Shown here in pieces: positions 43,670 to 52,858 of a DNA stretch of 64,000 bases (position 1 is the first letter of the stretch; the number at the start of each line of letters is the position of its first letter). Where the stretch lies: NCBI GenBank assembly GCA_025201375.1, contig JAIWZP010000070.1:1-64000 (forward strand), read 5' to 3'. The notes beneath the pieces were generated by a model. It was not told the DNA's origin. It ran no database searches and was given only the letters and a program-made list of their open reading frames with translations. Source of the DNA: Gongronella butleri. Its lineage: Eukaryota; Mucoromycota; Mucoromycetes; Mucorales; Cunninghamellaceae. The translations under genes and the position numbers were made by a program.

Positions 43670-45020
43670 AAAGCTCATCCGGGGGACAGAAGAAGCGTGG
43701 CGTACAGGGAGTTTTCTCGAGACTGGTGATGAATTGATCGATTCGCGAGAAAAATCAACACCGCTGAATAATAGAATCTATCAATAACTGGTCCAAATTT
43801 GGAACTAGATGAGTAAGTTTTTTCTGGTACTGTAAAACGCCAGTTTCATGGAGGTAAAGGCGGAGTAAAAAAATAAGCACCAGTTTGTCTCGTACCGTAT
43901 GTCGTATCATACTGTAATACTGTACGTACTGTATGTACCGGGGCAACGGCTGAGCGCCCCAACAAGAGAGTCACCTCATCAAATGAATCAGCGGTCAAAG
44001 GTTAAACGCGGTAAAAGCGCTTGTGGTGGTTTGGGAACGAATACAGTATCGTGTCGAGTTTTCGGCGAGTTAGCCTTTAGTAGGAGTCGTTTTGATTTTG
44101 ATTTGACTCTGATTTTTTGAAATACCGGTATGCACTTTCTTCTCAGGACTACAGTAAATGATCCGATTTGCGAAAAAAATTGGAATGAATCGTCAAAGTT
44201 TTAAGTCGAGTAATATGATACTGAGTACTGGTATGAACTTAGAGGAAGATGATGATGGTCAAGCTCATCGGGAGGCACGCATAAAATAATACTGCATTAC
44301 ATTGTTTGGCGCTGGTGGTGGATGGGTTTTCACTACTGTTGTAGCAAACACGAATCTCGCAATTTCTCGAGACTGAGCTATCCGATTCGCGAAAAAAAAT
44401 TAGCACCGTTAAAAAAGAATTGGGTCTACCCTCAACTGGTCCAAATTTGGGACCAGATGAGTGAGTTTCTGAGGGAGCGCCAGTTTCATGGGCGTAATAA
44501 ATGGGGTGAAATCGGCACCATTTTTTGTTCTCGTACAGCGGCAACAGCTGATCGCCCCGATGCGCGAGATACCTCAAACGAATCAGTGGCCAAACGCGGC
44601 AAAAGCGCTTGTAGTTTGGGGACATCGCGTCAAGTTCTCGGTGAGTTACCTAGTCATTAGGAGTCGCTTTGACCCTGATTTGACCCTGATTTTATGAAAA
44701 TGCGTGTTCTCAGTACTGAGTGATCGGATTTCTGAAAAACCTTGACAGAGTCGGATTTTTGTGTTCATCATCCTCTAGCTTAAATATAGGACCCAACAAT
44801 GAACAAGATCCAGAGGATGCGCCCAGCAAAAAGGGGTAAGGTTTTGTCCATTTTGGTGGCGCGCGCGACAACGGCCCAACGTATTGACGCGCGAGTCATA
44901 TCAAATGAATCAGCGGTCAAACACAGTAAAAGCGCTTGTGTTTTGAAGAGATTGCGTTGAGATCTCGGTGACTTTGTGTGCAATGACTCTGAAAATTCGA
45001 ATTTTCGATTTCGGTTTGCA
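43670..45020 (+). repeat. Three degenerate direct-repeat units
   Basis: Unit 1 (about 43670-44165) and unit 2 (about 44245-44745) share, in order, AAGCTCATC, TCTCGAGACTG, GATTCGCGA, CTGGTCCAAATTTGG, CGCCAGTTTCATGG, AAATGAATCAG/AACGAATCAG, AAAGCGCTTGT and GGAGTCG. A shorter unit 3 (about 44765-45020) retains the CAAATGAATCAGCGGTCAAA to AAAGCGCTTGTG part. None encodes a protein. Unit 1 contains TACTGTA-rich insertions that unit 2 lacks (about 43825, 43900-43940, 44043). Probably remnants of tandemly inserted or duplicated elements. Confidence 0.65.
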
Positions 45021-45278
45021 AGCTTGGCCATGGGCTTGTTATTTTTTTTATCTATTTGACGTTAATATGCATCGGCATTGATTGATTGAGTATTATAATA
45101 GTGGGGAATTTCAAGTTCGTTTTTGAGAATTTCCGAAAAATACTTGTTCGAGGAGGCTTTCTTTTTTATGTAGAGTAAAGCGTCACTGCAAGCAACAAAG
45201 TCAAAAGGTAATTTTGCGCTTCTACCCGCGATTGAACTTTTTGCAAAACAGCATATACCGTAGCAGGATATTGAGCGC

Positions 45279-45280
<2 letters not shown>

Positions 45281-45373
<93 letters not shown>
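45281..45373 (+). repeat. 93-nt uninterrupted poly(A) run
   Basis: All bases from 45281 to 45373 are A, preceded by TTGAGCGCGC and followed by CCTCGAAAAC. It is by far the longest homopolymer in the window. It could be the tail of a retroposed sequence lying to its left, or an expanded slippage tract; its exact length in the read data is uncertain. Confidence 0.8.
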
Positions 45374-45376
<3 letters not shown>

Positions 45377-45450
45377 CGAAAACAACTGTATTTTATTTCG
45401 CTAGGATGATCGAGATGATTTAAAAACGAAATTTAGCAGCTGGCTATTTC

Positions 45451-46730
45451 TTAGGACATGATCAATTGGAGCGACACGGCCATGATAATCGAGCAGATGA
45501 TGATGGGGGATGCGGTGATGGCTGTGGCACTATTTGCTTTGCGTTTGACGTCCTTTGCATAGCTTGGCGAGGCGCTTGAATGGTAAGATTGGGTGGAGGT
45601 GGATTTTGTAGGGGGCGGCTTTGTGTTTGTTCCGTCCGGTGTGGGGATGAAGAAAGGCAAGCTTGCCATGGACGGGCGTGTCGTGGTGGAAGAGGTGGAT
45701 GAGGCCGATGCGCTGGATGACGAGCCGCTCGCCGATTTCACATTCCCATCTTTTTTCTTGTCATCGGGCTTGGCAGGGTCAGCTTTCTTTTTGTCTGCGT
45801 CGCCACCTGCCGGGTTGCCGGGCTTCGTGTCGTGCATTTCATGCTCAGACGCGTCGCTGCCATCATCTTGTTCGTCGTGGTCGTGTTCTTCATATTCATC
45901 CTGATCGTGTTCTTCCTGGTCGTGTTCTTCGTGGTCGTTGTGGGCTTGGTCAATAGGCGGGACGCCTTCCTTGGCGGCGTGCTTATCAGCTTCGCGCTGA
46001 TGCGCCTCGCGTGCAATGCGTTCCTCCTCGCTTCTGCGGCGAGCTTCCTCTTCCTCCTTGTCCTTTTCGAATTGGCGCTGCTCCTCCTCGACGCGTCGCT
46101 CCTCGGCCTCGCGGTGCGCCTCGGCTTGCTCATCTGCTTCGCGCTCAAGCTTCTCAATGTCATTTTCTTCGCCATGTTCTTCCTCCTCGTCCTCTTCCAT
46201 GTCCAAGGCGTCCTTGTCCTTTTTGTTTTTCTTGCGCTTCTTCTTGGATTGCTCCTTGACCTTGTCGTCGTCATCGGACTTTGCATCGTCCTTGTCCTTT
46301 TTGTCGACATCCTTGCGCGATTTGTTCTTGTCCTTGACATCGGCCTCGTCTTCCTCGCCGTCCTCTTCACGCTGTTTCGCCTCGCGCTCGCGTTCCTTTT
46401 GCTTTTCCTTCTCCGAGTCCAGGATTTCTTGCTTTAGATGATCAAAGGGGCTCTTTTCCGCAATATTCAACTCATCCTTGAGATTGTCAAAGGCCGAATC
46501 ATCCGAGCTGGCTTCTTTGACAGCATTAACATCGACGGGGGGCTGGTCAGGGTGTGCAACTCCGTTTTGGGCTTCATCATCCTGAGCAGCTGCGGAAAAA
46601 GGAGAAAAATGAGCCACGTGTCGTCTATTTAGACGCGTCTCGCTCACTTTTAATATAGATTTTTTTTTTACGTACCAGCAACGACCAAGGACGCGAGGGT
46701 GAGCAAAGGCAACACGGATTGGGGGCGCAT
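45451..46730 (-). CDS. Secreted or surface-anchored, highly charged low-complexity protein
   Basis: Two exons: 46676-46730 and 45451-46589; 397 residues. The N-terminus MRPQSVLPLLTLASLVVAGA looks like a cleavable signal peptide. The middle (about 60-280) is almost entirely Glu/Lys/Asp/Arg: first a Lys/Asp stretch, then a long predicted single helix or coiled coil (READEQAEAHREAEERRVEE), then His/Glu/Asp repeats (HDQEEHDQDEYEEHDHDE). A Ser/Thr/Pro-rich stretch follows, and the protein ends in a hydrophobic tail (ITASPIIICSIIMAVSLQLI), as in GPI-anchored or type I membrane proteins. No family is recognised. The acidic His-rich repeats could bind metals; that is only a suggestion. The plus-strand frames here are antisense shadows. 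Confidence 0.7.
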
Positions 46731-47072
46731 GATGGCAAATTTTTGTCGTTTGAGAAAAAAAGAAGCGCAGCCATGGCAACCCGAAGGATTTATGGCAAGG
46801 AAAAATTGGCATCACGACTGAGTCGCGCCCGAGGGAGGTTCTCGAGCACCATTCAAAAAATAAAAAAGAGAAAATTAAACGCGTTTGGCTCGGATCAAGT
46901 GGGGAATTGTCGGCTCGGATGATTTTTTTTTTTTTAAAGTTGACACACTTTTGAGGCGTATTTTATTTGCAAGTGTGTGTGTGTGTGTGAGGGAGTGAAA
47001 AAAGAAGAGCGAGACACACAGAGAAAGAGAGAGGAGGGCGGTACGCATGTGTTTTTCTTCAAAAAAATACTC
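46731..47072. other. Intergenic with a TG microsatellite
   Basis: Holds the promoter of the charged-protein gene and the 3' end of the reticulon gene. A GTGTGTGTGTGTG run lies at about 46973-46988. No gene seen. Confidence 0.55.
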
Positions 47073-48481
47073 CTAGTCCGACTTTTGCACCTTTGGCTGT
47101 TTCTTGATGGCGGCCCATGCCTGATCATATAATTGTTGAGCCTTCTCGGAGGCGACCCCACCGTATTGCTTGGCCAAGACACGCGCCTGTTCACCGTGGT
47201 GAGCGACGTGGGCATCAATGACGGCCTGGTGCTGCAAGTAGAGGCGGGGTAGCGAGAATGCGCTGATAACAAAGAAAGCGACGAGGTATTTGGTAGAGAT
47301 GTATTTGGCCAGGGTCCAGACAAAGTACGAGACGCCCAAGGCGATTGCCGAACGCGTGTTGTCCTCAATCAGGATCAAACGCGTCACTTGGCGCGCAATC
47401 ACCTCAAAGACGTCCACCGTCAGCTGCGCCGCGCGCGTCACGCGCTCGCGAGGAATCAGAGCACCCTTGGCACCCAATCGTTGGCTGGCACGTTCAAAAC
47501 AGAGGAATTGAGCAAATTGGTCGCGTTTTATGCCAAGCTTTTTTGATTTTTGATTTTTTTTTTTTTTTCATTTTACCTGTGGGGGTTGGTGATGTCCTCA
47601 GGCTGCTTGCCGGCAATGAGGCGCTGTGTCTGCTTGTGTGTGTTGACATACACCCAATTGGCACCAGTTGCCAGAGTGAAAAAGGCGGCAAGGAGCTGTA
47701 GCACCGAGTAGTATTGCGTCAAAATAAGAATGCCAAGCGATACGGTCAAAAAGATGATGCTTCGGCGCGGGTTCTCCCAGTAGATCAGTGACTCGACGCG
47801 AGCTTTGATATAGGCGGCGGGGTCTGGGCAGTAAAAAAAAAAAAAATGAAAAAGAGGTAAGAGGATCGTCCAAAAGCCATTGGCCAAGTGCCGACTCCTC
47901 GTGCGCGCCCTTTGCACCCCCTCACTTTCCCATGGACCATGTTGGCCTCTCCCTACGCCTCTCTCTTGCTCGCACTCGCGCTTTCCACAAGGGTCTTACC
48001 ATCTTCAAAAACGAGGCCGATCTTGACGGGGGCCGCATCCTCAGCGGATTGCTTGCCATTCACACGCTGCGTGGCTACAAAAATAAAAGTAAAAAAAAAA
48101 GGGTCAATCGGCTTATCAAAGAACACGGGGAGAGGGGGGAGGCGCCGACCGGGCCAAGCATGGCCAAGAGCTGCACCTTTTTGGGCATGTTCAACTTCTC
48201 GCGCTCTTTTTTTTTGTTTTTTCCACCCACGCTCTCTTTTGCATTCATGTGCGCTAGGTCCCGCGCTTCTCCTAGTCTCCCTCCCACCCTCGTTTCTCTG
48301 ATTTTTTTTCTACAGGTCACGCCCCGATTTTTTTTTTTTTTGATTGTCTTTTTGGTTTTATCGGCTTACGGATGGGTTCTGAGGGTGAGGGAATCTCCTC
48401 CGTGACAGGATTGGCAGGGGCAGGCGCGGACGTAGGCACAGTGGTGTCAATGTCCAAGAGGTTGTCAGCAGTGTCGCTCAT
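47073..48481 (-). CDS. RTN1: Reticulon-family ER membrane-shaping protein
   Basis: Four exons: 48370-48481, 48000-48074, 47577-47823, 47073-47484; 281 residues. An acidic/Pro-rich N-terminus (MSDTADNLLDIDTT) precedes the reticulon homology domain. This has ARVESLIYWENPRRSIIF as its start, a first long hydrophobic hairpin (TVSLGILILTQYYSVLQLLAAFF), a hydrophilic loop ending in NPHSQRL, and a second hairpin (SAIALGVSYFVWTLAKYISTKYLVAFFVISAF). The C-terminus is helical and Gln/Ala/Lys-rich. Reticulons insert as wedges and curve ER tubules. The NPxSxRL-type motif spans the last exon junction and supports it. Confidence 0.88.
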
Positions 48482-48853
48482 GGTCGCGGTGTTGAGGGAA
48501 AATAAAAGATAAAAGGTGAAAAAAGAACAGGAAAGAAAGAGGGAGCGAGTGAGAAAATTTTTTTGCGTTTCATATTGCACGCATCAGCTAAAAAAAAAAA
48601 AAAGGGGGGAGGGGAGAGTGTGAGGAGGGGGTGCACCAGATCCTGCAAAAAAAAAAAAAAAAAAAAAACCAGGTTCTTTTTGCTTGGGCCCAATGGGCAC
48701 GTTGCATCAAGTGACGGTGTGCTTCACATGAAAAAAGGCGTTTGTTTTTCAATGCTCCCATAATAAGTAAGCCGCGTCCAATTTCATAAAAAGCCGTGAA
48801 AACGAGAAAAAAAAACACTTTTAATCATGTAAAATTAAAGCAAATCTATGAAA
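48482..48853. other. Intergenic, homopolymer-rich
   Basis: Carries the minus-strand promoter of the reticulon gene and the 3' end of the RNase Z gene, with A-runs at 48591-48603 and about 48645-48668. No gene seen. Confidence 0.55.
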
Positions 48854-51800
48854 CTAAGACGCGGCGTCGACGTCGTCGTCCTCTTCTTCCTTAAAGATCA
48901 ATTGCATGGCTGCAGTGAACTTGGGTAGAACTGGAATTTGGCTGATCATCACCGACATCATATCAAAGCTGAAGCTGACGTTGGCTTGTGCTTCCGAGAG
49001 GCTGGGCACTTTGGCATATCGCTGGCTGAAATGATTCAGCAATGTGTAACGAGCATTCATCCTGTTAAAAAAAAAAAAGAGTTTAAGCTTCATTCTCCCC
49101 TTTTGATTGCCCTTTGATAACCCTTTTCATGCGCACCTCCGAGTTGAGGCGCGCGCACGCGCCGCCTACGGCTTTCACCCTCTTTTTTTTTTATCACTTA
49201 CTGCTTGCCCACGAGCACAGCTTCCTCCGTGGTGCTATGGCGCTTGGCAATGGCTTCTTCTTTCATGCTGTCTTCAAGTGTGGCCTCGTGAATGAGCACC
49301 GTGGCATCTTTGCCCGCGTCGATGAGCCGCTGGCATGGTCTCGTGTCTCCAGAATATCTATCCAAAAGCGGATTAGCAAGTGCCACAAAGGAAAACTTGG
49401 GTCGGCGGCGGCGGAGCGGAGTTTTCGCGGACGCGATGCTGCGACTCCGGTCGAAAATAGCCCACTTACACAAGCTTCCAGCCATCTTTGTGCACGATCG
49501 ACAGGCCGTATGCCCACCGGCAGTGCACCACCTCCACGGCCTCCAGTGTTTGCAAGCCCAAATCTTGGCAGAGCGCCGTCAAACTAGAAAAAAAGATGCA
49601 AAAAAAAAGACAAAAACAAAAAGGGGTCAGGCCGGGGCAGGTGCCCATGAGTAGCGACGCGGCGCCGGAGGGCCGTGGTCCCGCGCCTTGTGTGTCCTTA
49701 CTTTTTCTGTGACCAATTGGGCAGCGTTGAAGCGAATCTTGGGAGCGCATGATTGCATTGGGTAAAGGGGAGCTTGGATGGCGAGCCCAAGCGCTCAATG
49801 TCATTGTATTCCTTGAGCCAAGACCGAAACACGGCCGGCGCAACCATGTGCAACGGCCCTGTGCCCGCGATCTGGAAGGGGGGGAGAAGAAAAAGAAAAA
49901 GAAAGAGCCCGTTAGCCCATTTTTTCACTTTTTTACAGTTGCGGTGTGGGAACGCGCCATTGCTGTGCCACTGGCATCTCGTTTGTTACCTTTTTGCGTC
50001 GCAACAAGACCTGAATCACGCCTAAATGGTGGTCCGCATGCAAATGCGAGACAAAGATGCATTTTAGCGCCTTTAGCTCCTCATTGATCCGTGCGCTGCC
50101 AAAATGACGCAGCATCTGGCCATATGTGCCTTCGCCGGCATCGAGCAAGATGGAGCCATACGAGGGAATCTTGACAAGCGTCGCGCTCACTAGTAAAAAA
50201 AAAAACAGAATAAGTTTCAATTTTCGAAAAAATAAAACACAAAGGACTTTTCCCCCCTACCATTGCGATACTTGGATGGCACGGAGCTGCCTGTGCCGAG
50301 GGTGATGACGCGCACATCGTGGCCAGCAAAGTCTGTAGTGAGGTGAACATGTGATGCGTCGGTGCGTGCTTGCGCAATGGCTTGTTGGTATTCTTGATTC
50401 TGATCAAAGGCCACCATGTCGTCGTCCTCGGCGGCTCTGGCCACGTCAAACACGGGCGGTGCCGCTTGCAATGTGCTAGCTCGGCCAGGCCGCGATTCAA
50501 GCGTGTACATGGATTTGTGCTGCAGTGGTCGCACCTTGGGCGGCAAATCATCATCTAAAAAACAGGAATTGGGCACCATGAGCACCAAAAAAATTGCGCG
50601 CAACATGGCCACGAAAGCCGCTCGGCAGGCTTACATTGGTCTAGGGACAAATCAGGCGTATTTTTGTAATGGGGCACCTTGAAGATTTCATCATCGAGCT
50701 TGGAAAGCTTATATTGGCTCAATGCATGGCTGCGATACATGGTGGATTGTGCACAATAACCCGTGCTGCTGATGATATGCTGCAACAGAAACAAAAAAAA
50801 AGTGGGGGGGGGGAGGAGGCGATCAGCAGTCAGCCACTAGTGTCTCATTTGATCTTTTTTCTTACGTCAGTATCCTTGTGGAATGAATTCATCCATTGGC
50901 GATAAGAGGCACTAGCGAGCACCTCATCGGACGTCAGGTGCACGACAAGCTTGACATTTGCATTGTTCTGATAAGGTTGAAAGGAGGGTGACGTGACCAG
51001 TTGATCAATGTAGGTTTGATGCGGGCAATCCACGACCATGAACACGGGACCGGGCACATCAGGCTGGCAAACCTGGTCATGTGTCACCACTGTGCCATCT
51101 TGGAGCGTGATGGACTCGCCACGTTGCAGTTTGCCTAGAATACCAAGAGAGAGAAAGAGAGAAAAAAAGGGGAAAAAACGAGAGAAAAGCGCGTCAGCTT
51201 GCGCCTTTGACGCGAAAACACGCCAATTGGCTTACCAAACATGGGTCCAGGGGGAACGCCAAGTTTCTTGGCGGCGTCAGGCATGAATTTGCCTCTGCGA
51301 GAAGGAAGACGACAGATGTACGAGACGGCGACATGATCTGGACGCGAGCGAGGCAGAGGTTTGGACAAATAATCGAGGCTGCGCTGCTTGTTGGAGGCAT
51401 TGGGCCGCAAAGGATGTCGCGGTTGGCAAGATGCCTCGATGGTATGCTCAGGCGTTTCCCCTTTTGCCTGTGGCACGCGACTGGCAAACATCTGGTCCAA
51501 GACCTTTTGACGATATTGCTGCGGATCCCCCTCGGGCATTGATGCGTCCTCGAGCGCGTGGTCCGACAGCGACGCGTCGGAAACCGACGACGCGTCGTGA
51601 TGCGTGCGTTTGGTGCCTGCGCTCGTCGATCGCGTCCGAATCGTCGTCACATCCAGCAATTTATCCTTGTACGTCGTCAATTCGTCGTCAAATTCGTGTG
51701 TTTGTACATTGATGCCGGTCCTATGAAAATGAAAAAAAAAATTGAGCGTGCCATCCACGCCAAATCATGCCAATTTGTGCCATCTCACGCCATCTCTTCC

Positions 51801-52443
51801 CAACTTGATCCCAATTCCATCCCAATTCATAGAAAATTCACATCAACGCACGCTGATTCACTCCAACATGCTGATTCACGCCAAAAAACGTCAATTCACG
51901 CGAAAAATCGTCAATTTACGCAAAATCATCCCGTTTCACGTCAATTCAAGCTCAATTCCGTCCCTATCCGAGTCAATTCATGCAAAATAACTTACCGAAA
52001 CACGAATTGGCGCGTCGATGCAAGGAAATGCGCCATGTTTGGCCCGCCACACAACGAAAGGTCTTTTACACCGGCGTCTGCGACCGTCAAGATCATGCCT
52101 ATGTGGAGAAAAGAGACCGGGATTGAGCATGAAAGGCGCAGCCACAGGGACGGCAACGGCAAAAAAACAAAAAATTACCAGGCAAGCCGCCAGTGCATTC
52201 CCATTGATTGCGAGTGAGAAAGACAGCTTTTAACTTGGCCAGCTTCAATTTGTCCTCGACGCACAGGCGCTGTGTGCCCTCTCTGCAATTGAAGAGGTAG
52301 CGGTGCGTCTCGTGCTGAAAAAGGATAGCAGGTGGACCTTCCTGCGACGGCTGGCCAATAAAAAACAGCTGCGAGGTCATTGCGCGTGTTTGTACAAAGA
52401 AGAGTCGTCGAAAGCACCAGGTACGAACGCTGTTGACAAGCAT
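48854..52443 (-). CDS. TRZ1: tRNA 3'-processing endonuclease RNase Z, long form (Trz1/ELAC2)
   Basis: Eleven exons: 52179-52443, 51996-52098, 51236-51720, 50866-51134, 50635-50779, 50261-50554, 49990-50189, 49702-49871, 49470-49583, 49202-49357, 48854-49061; 802 residues. The N-terminal half keeps the degenerate beta-lactamase fold ([23 protein letters not shown]). The C-terminal half has the active fold: [30 protein letters not shown], the zinc motif [10 protein letters not shown] (about 568-577), VYSGDTRP, HEATLED and [12 protein letters not shown]. It removes 3' trailers from pre-tRNAs. Two in-frame ATGs exist: 52443 adds [18 protein letters not shown], Arg-rich and without acidic residues, like a mitochondrial presequence; 52380 starts MTSQLFFIG. 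Both products may be made. It is divergent from the paladin-like gene. Confidence 0.93.
51721..51995 (-). repeat. Intron 2 of RNase Z made of degenerate ~11-mer repeats
   Basis: This 275-nt intron is several times longer than most in the window. On the plus strand it is built of variations on CAATTCACGC / CCAATTCATCC (for example ACGCCAAATCATGCCAATTT, GTCAATTCACGCGAAAAATC, GTTTCACGTCAATTCAAGC). Splice sites at both ends are canonical. It looks like a decayed minisatellite inside an intron. Confidence 0.6.
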
Positions 52444-52858
52444 AAACGACGAGATCAAGCAAAAGTAAGGCACCGCCCAACGAATCTAGATCAACAAAAA
52501 GGAAGAAGAAGAACAAAAAAAATCAAAATCAATGTAGCAGAGCCCGCTGCGGGCTTTGACGCCCAATGGAGTTGCCTTTTTTGTCCGCCCAGCCAAAGTT
52601 GATGATGCTCTTTGGCTTCATTGACGGGGGATGACAGACCAAGCGCAGCGTGATCGCCACGTAGGGTGCATGATCGATCATATTTTCATTGACATGGAAA
52701 TAAAAGCGCCAAAAAATGGCCACGTGTGCATAAACGCCGCGATATCATGGCACTGCGGACACGGCTGTGCCTTTTTAAAAGAGGGTCGTGTGAAGGCCGA
52801 ACTTTGTTTCCCCCTTTTTTTTCTTTTTCTTTCTTCTTTCCCCCCCTTTTTTTATGAA
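52444..52858. other. Shared divergent promoter region (RNase Z / paladin-like)
   Basis: 415 bases between two head-to-head start codons. The right end is C/T-rich leader. An ATG at 52853 opens a six-codon frame that overlaps the main start at 52859 (see findings). Confidence 0.6.

Noticed and set aside
45832..46437. 201-codon very hydrophobic open frame on the plus strand
   Set aside because: Antisense of Glu/Lys/Asp-rich codons always reads as Leu/Phe/Val/Ser; it is the mirror of the charged secreted protein.
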